A DNA stretch of 64,000 nt from Fictibacillus phosphorivorans (GTDB taxonomy: Bacteria > Bacillota > Bacilli > Bacillales > Fictibacillaceae): assembly GCF_001629705.1 (NCBI RefSeq), contig NZ_CP015378.1:1178001-1242000 (forward strand), given 5' to 3'. Positions 1-7,818 of this stretch are shown here, piece after piece. Position 1 is the stretch's first letter. Each line of letters begins with the position of its first letter. The position numbers and the translations under genes were made by a program. The notes under the pieces are model-generated. The model did not search any database, had not been told where the DNA came from, and saw only the letters and a list, made by a program, of their open reading frames with translations.

Positions 1-503
1 TTGGTGGTAATCAGTATATGATTTCAAAATTTAACTTAACGAAGGTAATCGTAGCTGGAACATGTGCAGGAATTGATGATGCGTTTAGTAATTTGGAAAT
101 CTTCGTACCTGATAAAGCCGTTCAATATGATTGTACAGTAAAAGAAGTGGAGCCTTTTATAAAGCAATCCTTCATCGTTGATATTGATTTATCGAAATAC
201 GGAAATGATTTTAACACTGGAACAATTGGCACAGCTGATAAAGCAGTGGTTATGTGGAAGGATTATTTAGAGCTTAAAGAAAATCAAATAACAATCGCCG
301 ATACAGAAGCGAGTGCAATTGCATTTATCTGCAAAAAGAATGATGTTGAATGTATTATAATTAAAGGAATATCTGATTTTCCCACAGATGAGAGAAACTC
401 TGATAAATTCGAATCAAACAAGGAACAGATTAATGTTTATTTAGAAAACACGCCTAAAGTAATGAACAAAATATTTGGAGAATATTTAACTAGGTTTATA
501 TAA
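1..503 (+). CDS. Purine nucleosidase/phosphorylase-superfamily protein, 5' end cut by the window edge
   Basis: The reading frame is open from the window edge (residues GGNQY precede the first internal ATG at 18), so the N-terminus lies outside. About 166 residues are visible. A glycine-rich AGTCAGID segment and a later ADTEASAIAF...IIIKGISDFP segment match the phosphorylase/nucleosidase fold of MTA/SAH nucleosidases, in which the acidic residues around E-A-S contact the ribose and a conserved Asp before F/P acts in catalysis. Such enzymes cleave the N-glycosidic bond of methylthioadenosine or related nucleosides in the cytoplasm. The sequence is divergent from Bacillus MtnN, so the substrate is not assigned. 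It ends just before a strong hairpin terminator shared with the convergent oxidoreductase gene. Confidence 0.6.
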   Translation, partial: GGNQYMISKFNLTKVIVAGTCAGIDDAFSNLEIFVPDKAVQYDCTVKEVEPFIKQSFIVDIDLSKYGNDFNTGTIGTADKAVVMWKDYLELKENQITIADTEASAIAFICKKNDVECIIIKGISDFPTDERNSDKFESNKEQINVYLENTPKVMNKIFGEYLTRFI

Positions 504-520
504 AGGATCGTTTAATGATA

Positions 521-555
521 AAAAACGCAGAGGATGCTAATCCCTCTGCGTTTTT
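521..555. terminator. Bidirectional intrinsic terminator
   Basis: A perfect 13-bp stem (AAAAACGCAGAGG with CCTCTGCGTTTTT) around a 9-nt loop has A- and T-tracts on both sides. It lies between the convergent nucleosidase and DsbA-family genes and can serve both. Confidence 0.9.
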
Positions 556-574
556 CTATATACGATCTGTTCAG

Positions 575-1276
575 TTATTTCTTAGGAATTTCACAGCCGT
601 CATCGTCACAGCTCATTCCATCTTCATTGTTTAGAAAAGTGATTTTGTTTTCAGCTATTATTTTGTTCAAGGCTTGTACAAAAACATCAGTCGGCTGTGC
701 ACCAGTTAGCGCATATTTTTTGTCTATGAGATAGAAGGGTACACCTGTTACTCCATAGGCTTTTGCTGTTTCTTCATCAGCTCTAACCTCATCAGCCATC
801 TCATCGCTAGAAAGCATCTGTATGACAGCTTCTCTATTTAAACCAACATCTTCTGCTAGGTCTGCTAAAGTTTCATGATCCCCTATATGTTTGGATTCTG
901 TAAAAAAGGCGTATAAAATGCGTTCTGTCATCTCCTGCATCTTACCTTCCTTTTTAGCAAGCATCGTCAAACGGTGAGCATCAAAGGTATTGGTTAAGAT
1001 CATCGTATCCATCTGATACTCTAGTCCAGATTCCTTCGCCATTTGTATCACGTTTTGCGTGTTTGCTTTAGCAGCGTCTATACTCATGCCATATTTTTTA
1101 GATAATTTTTCATAGATGTTTTCGTTAACGTCACGTTCCATTGTAGGATCCAGTTCGAAGCAGCGATACGTTACTTCAACGGGATGGTCAATCTTTTTAA
1201 TAGCGTCCTCCAGACGCTTTTTGCCAATATAGCAGAATGGTCAAGCAAAGTCTGTCCACATTTCGATGTGTAACAT
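575..1276 (-). CDS. FrnE/YwbO-type DsbA-family thiol-disulfide oxidoreductase with in-frame TGA at the first active-site Cys (candidate selenoprotein or nonsense mutant)
   Basis: Reading from the ATG at 1276, which has a GGGGGG ribosome site about 6 nt upstream, the frame gives MLHIEMWTDFA, then TGA (1241-1243), then PFCYIGKKRLED, and continues without another stop to 575 (233 codons, the usual FrnE length). The family motif here is CPFC, so TGA stands exactly where the nucleophilic cysteine belongs and the second Cys is intact. The rest is typical: a helical insert and the VTGVPFYLIDKKYALTGAQ cis-Pro region. A distal CDDDGC pair ends the protein. Internal starts such as the ATG at 1141 would lose the thioredoxin active site. 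Proteins of this family are cytosolic DsbA-fold oxidoreductases. Either UGA is read as selenocysteine, helped by a hairpin just downstream, or this is a nonsense allele or sequence error. Confidence 0.75.
1202..1218 (-). promoter_or_regulatory. SECIS-like hairpin downstream of the in-frame TGA
   Basis: On the minus strand AGCGTC and GACGCT form a perfect 6-bp stem around the loop TGGAG. The loop starts 28 nt after the TGA and has G at its second position. Bacterial SECIS elements sit inside the coding region just after UGA, with a small G-containing apical loop, so position and shape fit. The hairpin also encodes the ordinary residues KRLEDA, so chance is possible. Confidence 0.4.
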
Positions 1277-1330
1277 TGTAATCCCCCCAATTTATTGTTT
1301 CATCCATAGTATATAAGGATTCGAATATTT

Positions 1331-2323
1331 TTACACGTTGTTTGATCGGTCAGCTGGATAAACTAGTCCAACCTGTTTTCTAGCCTCGTCCATAATCTTC
1401 ATAACAGCAAGTGAATTTGCATGTGAATTCACTTTAGACTCAAGTTCACCACGTTCGATCAGTTCGATAAACTCTTTCGCTTCGTAATACATCTTCGGTT
1501 TATCTTGTTCAACCGTGATGTTCTCTGTACGACCATCTCGATATCGAATCTCGATGTTTGTCATGTCTTGTATATGATCGATTAGAATACTTCCGTTTTC
1601 ACCTTGGATTTCTGATGGGACGTAAGAGTTAGAGATCTTAGAGTACATCACAACTGCTTCACTCTCTCCATAGTTTAAAAGAATACTTCCTTCACCATCG
1701 ACGCCAGATTCGAGTAGATAGGCGTTCGCTTTAACCTCACGAGGCTCTCCAAAAAGAACAACCATCGGGTATAAACAATAAATTCCGATATCCATCAATG
1801 AACCATTTGAGAACTCCGGTTTAAAAGCGTTAAGGATCGTGCCTTCCTTATACTTATCATAACGAGATGAGTACTGACAGGAGTTTGCAAAATAACGGCG
1901 AACTTTACCGATCTTATGAAGGTTCTCTTGAATGCTTCTAAAGTTCGGCATTACGGTTGAACGCATGGCTTCCATAAGCAACACATTGTTTTCCTTAGCA
2001 ACAGCTATCATTTTTTCTACTTCTTTTGCATTCGATGCCATAGGCTTTTCACAGATTACATGCTTGCCATGGTTCATGATTGTTATCGCATACTCTGCGT
2101 GAAATGAGTTTGGGCTAGCAATATACACCGCGTCAATTTCATTACTAGCAGCCATCATATCTAAATCGGTAAACGTATGTATTGCACCATGCTTCTCAGC
2201 AAATTCTTTTGCTTTTTCTTCTGTACGTGAATAGACAGCATTCAGTGTAAAGCCATTTACTTCTTTTGCAGCAGCAATAAAGCTCTCTGTGATCCAATTC
2301 GTTCCAATAACTCCAAATTTCAA
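1331..2323 (-). CDS. Gfo/Idh/MocA-family NAD(P)-dependent oxidoreductase
   Basis: A 330-aa protein with an N-terminal Rossmann domain (GVIGTNWITESFI at residues 4-16, a variant of the G-x-G-x-x-G/A fingerprint) and the family signature EKPMA near residue 93. An alpha/beta C-terminal substrate domain follows. Members oxidise or reduce sugars, inositols and related polyols with NAD(P). The closest B. subtilis relatives by memory are YulF/YrbE-type proteins, and the substrate cannot be read from sequence. It is monocistronic, with its start at the ATG beginning MKFGVIG. The next gene upstream reads the other way. Confidence 0.88.
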   Translation of the reverse strand: MKFGVIGTNWITESFIAAAKEVNGFTLNAVYSRTEEKAKEFAEKHGAIHTFTDLDMMAASNEIDAVYIASPNSFHAEYAITIMNHGKHVICEKPMASNAKEVEKMIAVAKENNVLLMEAMRSTVMPNFRSIQENLHKIGKVRRYFANSCQYSSRYDKYKEGTILNAFKPEFSNGSLMDIGIYCLYPMVVLFGEPREVKANAYLLESGVDGEGSILLNYGESEAVVMYSKISNSYVPSEIQGENGSILIDHIQDMTNIEIRYRDGRTENITVEQDKPKMYYEAKEFIELIERGELESKVNSHANSLAVMKIMDEARKQVGLVYPADRSNNV

Positions 2324-2503
2324 GATGATTCATCCTTTCACAATCGGTAGCATAGCCCGATGCTTTTCATAGTATGTATTCTACTCCTATAGTCATGTTT
2401 TAGACAAATAATGAGGACTGTCGCACTATTTTTGTAGAAAAAGGTTTCTTGATATAACATATAGGGTAAATAGAAGTTAAAACCTGGTAAGGAGGGATGA
2501 GTT

Positions 2504-2647
2504 ATGCTTACTATGACCAATCATAACCAGCAAACGATAAAGCCTTTAGATATGCCAGTATCACGATACGTGCTTAAAGAACAATCTGTAGCAGAACAGG
2601 AAAAACGCAAGCCTGAATTTGAATTAACGTCGTTGAATCCAAAATAA
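2504..2647 (+). CDS. Small hypothetical protein (47 aa)
   Basis: An ATG preceded by AAGGAGG (8-nt spacing) opens a 47-codon frame, MLTMTNHNQQTIKPLDMP..., that ends just before a strong terminator. A perfect ribosome site, a free-standing position and a dedicated terminator argue that it is expressed. The product is hydrophilic and Lys/Glu-rich at the C-terminus, with no membrane segment or cysteine. I do not recognise a family. Confidence 0.6.
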   Translation: MLTMTNHNQQTIKPLDMPVSRYVLKEQSVAEQEKRKPEFELTSLNPK

Positions 2648-2663
2648 AAGAAGCCATACATGA

Positions 2664-2700
2664 AGAAAGCGAAGATCTTAGGGAATCTTCGCTTTTTTTT
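2664..2700 (+). terminator. Intrinsic terminator after the 47-aa gene
   Basis: The stem AAAGCGAAGAT with ATCTTCGCTTT is followed by eight T residues. On the other strand it may also stop the convergent CPBP-protease gene. Confidence 0.88.
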
Positions 2701-2716
2701 GTTTGATTTTAAAATA

Positions 2717-3403
2717 TCACGCTAGAACAGACAAAGAGATTCCAATTCCATTTACAATACCATGAATGATAATCGCTGGAATAATAGAGCCTGTCTTTTC
2801 ATACACCCAGCAAAAGACTAAGCCAGAAGCAAAGTTTACGGGCAGCGTATTATAAGTCGGGATATGAACGATCATGAAAATGAACGAGCTTAAAATCATT
2901 GCCCTCCGAACACCCCATCTTCTGAACCACGTATACAAAAAACCACGGTAAAAGATCTCTTCATAAATAGGGGAAACAACTGCTGCTGATAAAAAGCCTA
3001 TCACGAATGTAAAGGGTGTAAGATCAGATTTTAGACTGTCTGTTTTAGCATTATTTGTACTTATTGAAAGCACATCCATTACTACGACAAGGGCAATACT
3101 TATGAGAATGAGAAGGATGGTCCATAGCAAAATCGTCTTCCACATTTTTTTTCTAAGTGGAGTTAGACCAACAGCTCTCCATCCTAACTGATTTGGTTTT
3201 AAAGCGATCCAATAAACCGCTGTCGTAAATACGATCGCCATGCAAAAACCAGTTAATGTCCCAGCGTATAAAGTGTTATCCAACCAACGTATCAACTGAT
3301 CGTATAGGATGTTCTCCAAAAGAATGGGTACAACAACCAAACAAAGACTCAATAATAGTATAAGTTCACGAATGGTCCATTTTTTCTCTGTTGTAACGTT
3401 CAT
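2717..3403 (-). CDS. CPBP-family intramembrane glutamic protease (CAAX/Abi type)
   Basis: A 228-aa polytopic membrane protein (about seven hydrophobic segments). The family motifs are present in order: EE-x-x-YRG in YEEIFYRGFLYTW, F-x-x-x-H in the segment FMIVHIPTYN, and a final HGIVNGIG. In this family the Glu pair and His residues form the intramembrane catalytic centre. Family roles range from prenyl-protein processing to bacteriocin immunity. The start is the ATG at 3403, which follows TCAGGAGGAACAATACA; longer frames lack a ribosome site. It is divergent from a MerR regulator with a dyad operator between them, which suggests that regulator controls it. Confidence 0.87.
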   Translation of the reverse strand: MNVTTEKKWTIRELILLLSLCLVVVPILLENILYDQLIRWLDNTLYAGTLTGFCMAIVFTTAVYWIALKPNQLGWRAVGLTPLRKKMWKTILLWTILLILISIALVVVMDVLSISTNNAKTDSLKSDLTPFTFVIGFLSAAVVSPIYEEIFYRGFLYTWFRRWGVRRAMILSSFIFMIVHIPTYNTLPVNFASGLVFCWVYEKTGSIIPAIIIHGIVNGIGISLSVLA

Positions 3404-3450
3404 TGTATTGTTCCTCCTGATTAACTTGTTATAATATGTTAATTGTAAGC

Positions 3451-3467
3451 GGTGACGTAACGTAACC
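3451..3467. promoter_or_regulatory. Candidate MerR-type operator in the divergent promoter region
   Basis: GGTGACGTAACGTAACC is an imperfect 17-bp dyad (14 of 17 positions symmetric), centred between the CPBP protease and the MerR gene. A TATAAT-like sequence lies at about 3430-3436. Placement fits operator binding by the adjacent regulator; binding itself is inferred. Confidence 0.5.
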
Positions 3468-3492
3468 TGCAAGAGAAAAAGGAGAAAAAATA

Positions 3493-4242
3493 ATGAACTT
3501 ATTTTCCACTGGAGAGGTTTCAAAGCAATACGGAGTTTCCGTAAGGACTCTCAGATACTATGACCAAATCAGTCTGCTATTACCGAGTATCAAGAGTGAG
3601 AGCGGAACAAGAATGTATACGAAAGAAGATCTGCAACTATTAGAAAAAATTACACTCTTGAAATCTTTGTCTCTTCCTTTAACAGAAATTAAAAAAATAA
3701 TAGGTGAAGTAACGATAAAAGATATTCTTTTAGCTCAGAAGAAAGATGTACAGACCCAGCTGAATCAGTTTCAATCAGCGTCTAAAAAAATAAATACACT
3801 CCTGCATATCCTTGAGCTCCAGGGGGAGTTGGATTGGGAGCATATCCTTTCCCTTGTTCAAGCTAATGAAGATACAAAGATTGCTGAGAGAAATCAAACC
3901 TGGGAAACGTTCTTCTCTGATCATGAGAGACAGATGCTTCAAACCTCGCTACCTAAACTTGAGGATGCAAGTACAGCAAAATGGGTGAACATCATAAAAC
4001 GAATAGAGATCTGTTTGCAAAACAACAGGGAACCTTCGTCCGACGAAGGTCATTTGATCGCTTCAGATGTATTACTCTTATCGCATGAAATGTTTCAGGG
4101 AGACACCGAGTTAGAGGAGAAGTTCTGGAATGCTCGAAAATCGGAAACCTCCTCACAATCATTGAATTTATATCCTGTTAGCAACGAAGTCTTAGAATTT
4201 TTAGAGATGGCAATCATAAGTTATCAAACTATCAACGCATGA
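3493..4242 (+). CDS. MerR-family transcriptional regulator
   Basis: A 249-aa cytoplasmic DNA-binding protein. Residues 1-70 are a classic MerR winged helix-turn-helix (STGEVSKQYGVSVRTLRYYD, then SGTRMYTKEDLQLL). A helical dimerisation region (about 75-110) and a longer C-terminal effector-type region of about 130 residues follow. No metal-binding Cys cluster is present, so it is more like the drug/TipA-type branch than a metal sensor. The ATG at 3493 follows an AAAGGAG site. It is divergent from the CPBP protease, which is its likely target, along with itself. Confidence 0.88.
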   Translation: MNLFSTGEVSKQYGVSVRTLRYYDQISLLLPSIKSESGTRMYTKEDLQLLEKITLLKSLSLPLTEIKKIIGEVTIKDILLAQKKDVQTQLNQFQSASKKINTLLHILELQGELDWEHILSLVQANEDTKIAERNQTWETFFSDHERQMLQTSLPKLEDASTAKWVNIIKRIEICLQNNREPSSDEGHLIASDVLLLSHEMFQGDTELEEKFWNARKSETSSQSLNLYPVSNEVLEFLEMAIISYQTINA

Positions 4243-4276
4243 CCAAAGTTTTATAAAAATGTAAAACTTTGGTTTA
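4243..4276 (+). terminator. Terminator-like hairpin after the MerR gene
   Basis: The perfect 11-bp stem CCAAAGTTTTA with TAAAACTTTGG has an 8-nt loop, then TTTAA. The T-tract is short but the stem directly follows the stop codon. Confidence 0.7.
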
Positions 4277-4341
4277 ACACCTTGTGAGTTTAGGGTATCA
4301 AGAAATAGACTCCAAAATTATCCATGAGGTGAAAAGAAGAA

Positions 4342-4830
4342 ATGAAAAAGTTATTGGTGATGGTAGTAGCACTAAGTGTAATGGTATTAGGCGGTTGTAA
4401 CATGTTGATTGAAGATGATTTTAATGCGTATCTGGATGACCGCAATGATCTCATCGACAAGGAAACGAAGTTATTTGAACAAGCACAGGCGGATTTTTCT
4501 AAGCTAATTGAAGACCCAAACGCCAAGGAACAAGTGCAAAAAACAATTGATAAATATGAAGCGTTAGTAAAAGAAGCTGAGGGGATTCGATCAGATAAGA
4601 TAGACGACTTGAAAACGTCTCAAGATCATTTTGTAAAAGCGATTCAATCGAATGCAGAAGGAATGAAATTAAGTCTATCAGCTTTTGAAAAGCAAGATGC
4701 TGAGTTAGATAAAAAATCTCAAACAATGTTTGAAGAAGCACAAAAAGCCGGGAAAAAGAGTGAGAGTGAGTTAGAGAAGTTTGCAGAAGATAACGACTTT
4801 ACATTAGAAGAAACAAAATCAAAAGAATAA
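4342..4830 (+). CDS. Small coiled-coil lipoprotein, YkyA-like
   Basis: A 162-aa protein with a lipoprotein signal: a KK start, a hydrophobic stretch and the lipobox VLGGC with Cys19 as the lipidation site. The mature part is almost wholly charged helix (EKETKLFEQAQADF..., KSESELEKFAED) and likely forms a long coiled coil on the outer face of the membrane. Length and composition recall the Bacillus YkyA-type putative cell-wall-binding lipoproteins, though it is shorter than the about 220-aa members. GAGGTG lies about 10 nt before the ATG. A terminator follows at once, so it is monocistronic. Confidence 0.7.
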   Translation: MKKLLVMVVALSVMVLGGCNMLIEDDFNAYLDDRNDLIDKETKLFEQAQADFSKLIEDPNAKEQVQKTIDKYEALVKEAEGIRSDKIDDLKTSQDHFVKAIQSNAEGMKLSLSAFEKQDAELDKKSQTMFEEAQKAGKKSESELEKFAEDNDFTLEETKSKE

Positions 4831-4841
4831 TAGATATTGAG

Positions 4842-4866
4842 GAGCTGAATATGCAGCTCTTTTTTT
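4842..4866 (+). terminator. Intrinsic terminator
   Basis: GAGCTG/CAGCTC around a 6-nt loop, followed by seven T residues, placed 11 bases after the lipoprotein stop codon. Confidence 0.85.
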
Positions 4867-4974
4867 ATTCTGTAATAAATTTTGGGAATAAAAAGGGTAT
4901 TACAGGTAGATTAGAGAAGTTGTAGGGTGGTCTTGATAAATTGAAAGGTAAGGTTAAGTTAAGGGGCTGTACTG

Positions 4975-5808
4975 ATGAACGTTCATATAATGTTTGGAGA
5001 ATCTTCGTCTGGCGCTATGAAATGGATGCTAAGTAAGGAAAAACGCAAGGAATATGTAATTGGATTTCCGGATTCTTTTGCGATAGGACCTATTCATGAA
5101 CTGGAAACTGAAAAGGGAACAGAATGCCGGATTCAATGGTTTAAAGACAATTTGACAATTGGTGACATGGCAGAATATTATTCAAACGAATATGAATTTA
5201 GTTTTAGGCAAGCACTTCAGGAAATTGGAGATATTTCTATAGATGAGCCAATTACAATTTGGGCAGCTGAAAATGCACCTGAACAAACCGGTTTAAGGTT
5301 TGTGATGAAGTTACTTGAAGATCGAGAAAACAAGATCTTTGTGGTTAATACCAATGATTGTTTTAACAAATATTGCAAACCTCCTGATGTCTTCTATCCT
5401 TCACTACACACGAGTGATGTTTCTCCAGATCATCTCAAGATCATTTTAGAGAAAACGGATAGATACGATCCTATTTCAATGGATGGTCAGAAAAAATTTG
5501 TTGATGAGTGGGAGACTTTGAGTGCATCAGAAGAAGTCTTAAGACTTTGGGAAGACAAGTCAATAAAAAGCGTTAGTGTTGATCATCTAGATACGTTCAT
5601 TATTTATTCTGCAAGACGTTTGGAGTGGAAGTATGGAGAAGTATTCTTAGAAAGCTTACATCTCGTAGGTGATATGCTTGGCCATCTCGAACAATATGTA
5701 GGTGATACTTTTATTTTTAATCGAATTCATTATTTGATCGAGCAAGGAAAACTTGAATATGAAGGTACATTAGGGGATATGAGGAAATTAAGAGTAAAGC
5801 TTCCCTAA
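4975..5808 (+). CDS. DUF1835 domain-containing protein
   Basis: A 277-aa soluble protein. The N-terminal segment NVHIMFGESSSGAMKWML and the following FPDSFAIGPI match the DUF1835 family, and the C-terminal 100 residues resemble the DUF3658 segment usually fused to it. The family is widespread in Bacillaceae and has no established activity. There is no signal peptide or membrane segment. The ATG follows AAGGGG with suitable spacing. A GNAT acetyltransferase gene starts 30 bases downstream on the same strand, so the two may be co-transcribed. Confidence 0.75.
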   Translation: MNVHIMFGESSSGAMKWMLSKEKRKEYVIGFPDSFAIGPIHELETEKGTECRIQWFKDNLTIGDMAEYYSNEYEFSFRQALQEIGDISIDEPITIWAAENAPEQTGLRFVMKLLEDRENKIFVVNTNDCFNKYCKPPDVFYPSLHTSDVSPDHLKIILEKTDRYDPISMDGQKKFVDEWETLSASEEVLRLWEDKSIKSVSVDHLDTFIIYSARRLEWKYGEVFLESLHLVGDMLGHLEQYVGDTFIFNRIHYLIEQGKLEYEGTLGDMRKLRVKLP

Positions 5809-5838
5809 AAGATCTTACATAAGAAACGGAGAGAACGT

Positions 5839-6408
5839 ATGATGAATCAAAGTGTGGAAACAAATGTTAAATTAACTGGAGACAATATTTATATTAGATT
5901 ACTGACCGTTGAGGATGCAGAGGATATGGTGAATCTTCAATTAGAGAACCGTGAGTTCTTTAGTCAGTTTGCTATGGAACGCAGCGATGATTTTTACTCA
6001 CTTGAAAACCAGCAAAAACGAATTCAAATGTTAGTAGAGAATGCAAAACAAGATTTAGATTATTATTTTGGTATTTTTACAAAAGATGAAGAGATCCTGA
6101 TCGGAACAATCAATTTGTTCGCAGTGATGCGCGGATCCATTCAAAGTGCCTTTGTCGGTTACTTTTTAGACGAAAAGCACAATGGAAAAGGCTTTACGAC
6201 AGAAGCTGTACGCTTAATCGTAAAATATGCATTTGATGAGCTTAAACTTCATCGAGTAGAAGCAGGTGTGATGCCGCACAACGTTGGTTCTATTCGAGTG
6301 TTAGAAAAAGCTGGGTTCGAGAAAGAGGGACTAGCTCGTAAAAATGTAAAGATTAATGGGAAGTGGGAAGATCATCAACAAATGGCTATTATCAATCCAG
6401 CTGATTGA
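5839..6408 (+). CDS. GNAT-family N-acetyltransferase (RimJ/RimL type)
   Basis: A 189-aa protein with the RimJ/L-like acetyltransferase fold. It begins with an IYIRLLTVEDAEDM strand-helix, continues through FGIFTKDEEILIGTINLF, then the acetyl-CoA pyrophosphate-binding region around DEKHNGKGFTTEAV and the typical C-terminus HNVGSIRVLEKAGFEKEG. Such enzymes acetylate N-terminal amines of proteins or small molecules using acetyl-CoA. The target is unknown. GGAGAG lies 5 nt before the first ATG, and a second ATG follows directly. Its stop codon overlaps the start of a very short lipoprotein frame (TGATG). Confidence 0.88.
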   Translation: MMNQSVETNVKLTGDNIYIRLLTVEDAEDMVNLQLENREFFSQFAMERSDDFYSLENQQKRIQMLVENAKQDLDYYFGIFTKDEEILIGTINLFAVMRGSIQSAFVGYFLDEKHNGKGFTTEAVRLIVKYAFDELKLHRVEAGVMPHNVGSIRVLEKAGFEKEGLARKNVKINGKWEDHQQMAIINPAD

Positions 6409-6500
6409 TGAAAAAATGGCTGCTCGTGCTCTTACTAATGATGAGTTTAGCTGGATGCAACGAGAATGAAAAGCTGATGAACACAAGTAAAGGAAGCTGA
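6408..6500 (+). CDS. Thirty-residue lipoprotein leader, possibly a truncated lipoprotein gene
   Basis: The ATG overlaps the TGA of the acetyltransferase (TGATG), so the frame is translationally coupled. It encodes a clean lipoprotein signal, MKKWLLVLLLMMSLAGC, with lipobox LAGC, then only 12-13 residues (NENEKLMNTSKGS) before TGA. Either a tiny lipopeptide is made or this is the 5' remnant of a larger lipoprotein gene; the 30 bases downstream are not obviously coding. Confidence 0.45.
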   Translation: MKKWLLVLLLMMSLAGCNENEKLMNTSKGS

Positions 6501-6533
6501 GTAGAATTGATGCTGAAATGTTGCTGGATGCGG

Positions 6534-7502
6534 TCAAGTGATGAGGGAGTCTAGGTGATAGATTCTCGTCCTTTTGGATGTTCCAGTGTATGGAAGGTTT
6601 AGTGAGTTGAGCAGGTAGTATGCTTGCATGCTTGTTGATAGATGTAAAAAATCTTTGCATTCTTTATTTGATATATCCGTTGAAATGATAAGAGCGTAAT
6701 CCCTCAGTGCTCCAACATGTGCAGTCTTTGAGGTATGAAAACAAGCTGCACACTCCCAGTTCGCGTTTATCCGATTCATTTGAGTGTTACATTTGGAGCA
6801 AAGGACCCCTGTTATCAACTCACTTTTATCAATTCCATAATAGCTTAAGATATCGGGGTTATATGGTTCGTTTAACTTCATCAATAATTTTTTTATCTTT
6901 TTCCTTTCTTTCATCAAGAGCACATCCTTTTTATACTGAGCATTGAATTCTTCATACTTACTAAGTAACATCGGGCTTTTAATTACTAACTTTAATGCAT
7001 TTTTATATGACTCTGAACTATCTACAAAAGTTCGTGGGTTAGTGATAACGACTAATGTTTCAATGGGGATCTTTGGGATTTTGTGCTGTTCTAGCACCTG
7101 AGTTAAATGGAAAGATTGTCTTTTTACTTGTTGAATAGGGTCTTCGAAGATTTCTCTTCCTTTACTAGAGGTCCGAATGAGTTGTCCATATTTATCATCA
7201 AAGAACAAGTCTCCTGTATAGTTTTTTATCTCTAACAAAATTAGAAATTTCGAAGTTATTATAAGTGTATCAATCTGAAAGAAGAAATCCATATGCTTAA
7301 TTCGAATGTTTTGGATAATATTCGCCTCTTGTTTTGGTAGATACCGATAAAAATACTGTAGGGACTTTTCGCCATTATGGCCAGCAATATATTTTGCCAG
7401 ATTTCCTTCCAATTTTGAACGTTCTGGATGACTGCTTTGCAATCTGTTACTGACTGCACCGAGTTTTTGAATGACGTAGGGGGTAAGCGGTTGTTTTTTT
7501 AT
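6534..7502 (-). CDS. NERD-domain (nuclease-related) protein with apparent ATA start codon
   Basis: A roughly 322-aa protein. The NERD core (about residues 45-150) has GEKSLQYF, a middle strand with FQIDTLIITSKFLILLEIKNYTG, where D and the E-x-K motif mark the restriction-endonuclease-like active site, and QVKRQSFHL. A C-terminal segment holds two CxxC-like pairs (CSKCNTQM and CAACF), a likely zinc ribbon. Family similarity (IQKLGAVSNRLQSSHPERSKLEGNLAKYIAG) runs upstream of the first TTG (7442) to an ATA at 7502. That ATA sits 8 nt after AGGGAGG, with no ATG, GTG or TTG in that position. A rare AUA start, a start-codon mutation or the TTG start are the options. The function of NERD proteins is unproven. 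Confidence 0.72.
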   Translation of the reverse strand: MKKQPLTPYVIQKLGAVSNRLQSSHPERSKLEGNLAKYIAGHNGEKSLQYFYRYLPKQEANIIQNIRIKHMDFFFQIDTLIITSKFLILLEIKNYTGDLFFDDKYGQLIRTSSKGREIFEDPIQQVKRQSFHLTQVLEQHKIPKIPIETLVVITNPRTFVDSSESYKNALKLVIKSPMLLSKYEEFNAQYKKDVLLMKERKKIKKLLMKLNEPYNPDILSYYGIDKSELITGVLCSKCNTQMNRINANWECAACFHTSKTAHVGALRDYALIISTDISNKECKDFLHLSTSMQAYYLLNSLNLPYTGTSKRTRIYHLDSLIT

Positions 7503-7610
7503 AGAAGAGACCTCCCTTAAACTTATGGACTTAATATAGGAAGTATAGGATGCATAATCTGGTGCTGCAAAAAAGCATTTTCTAAATAACCGAAGCTCAA
7601 AATATCAAGA

Positions 7611-7715
7611 ATCAAATAATTACTTAGGGAAATCACATAAAAATTCGCAATCATCACATAAAAAATGGGGATTATCACATAAAAAATGGCATCCATCACA
7701 TAATTTTATAATCCA
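7611..7715. repeat. 21-bp-period intergenic repeat array A
   Basis: In the 316-base gap between the NERD gene and a small basic protein gene, ATCA(C/A)ATAA recurs at 7611, 7632, 7653, 7674 and 7695, exactly 21 bp apart. The three middle units share ATCACATAAAAA; the last ten bases vary. The period is two helical turns, so the conserved faces align. Units are too short and variable for CRISPR. I see no promoter or RNA gene in the rest of the gap. Confidence 0.75.
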
Positions 7716-7818
7716 GAACTATTAGTACTCCCTACGGAACTATCGCCACCGCCGGTAATGTAGTATAATTCAAATTACTGCTTGAAATAAGCACAAGAAC
7801 GGTCATGGAGTGATTAGA

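Noticed and set aside
1139..1141. Internal ATG as the true start of the FrnE-type protein
   Set aside because: The product would lack the thioredoxin strand and the whole CxxC site, and no ribosome site lies before it.
7611..7715. CRISPR array
   Set aside because: The repeated part is only 9-12 bases, units are 21 bp, tails are not true spacers and no cas genes are near.
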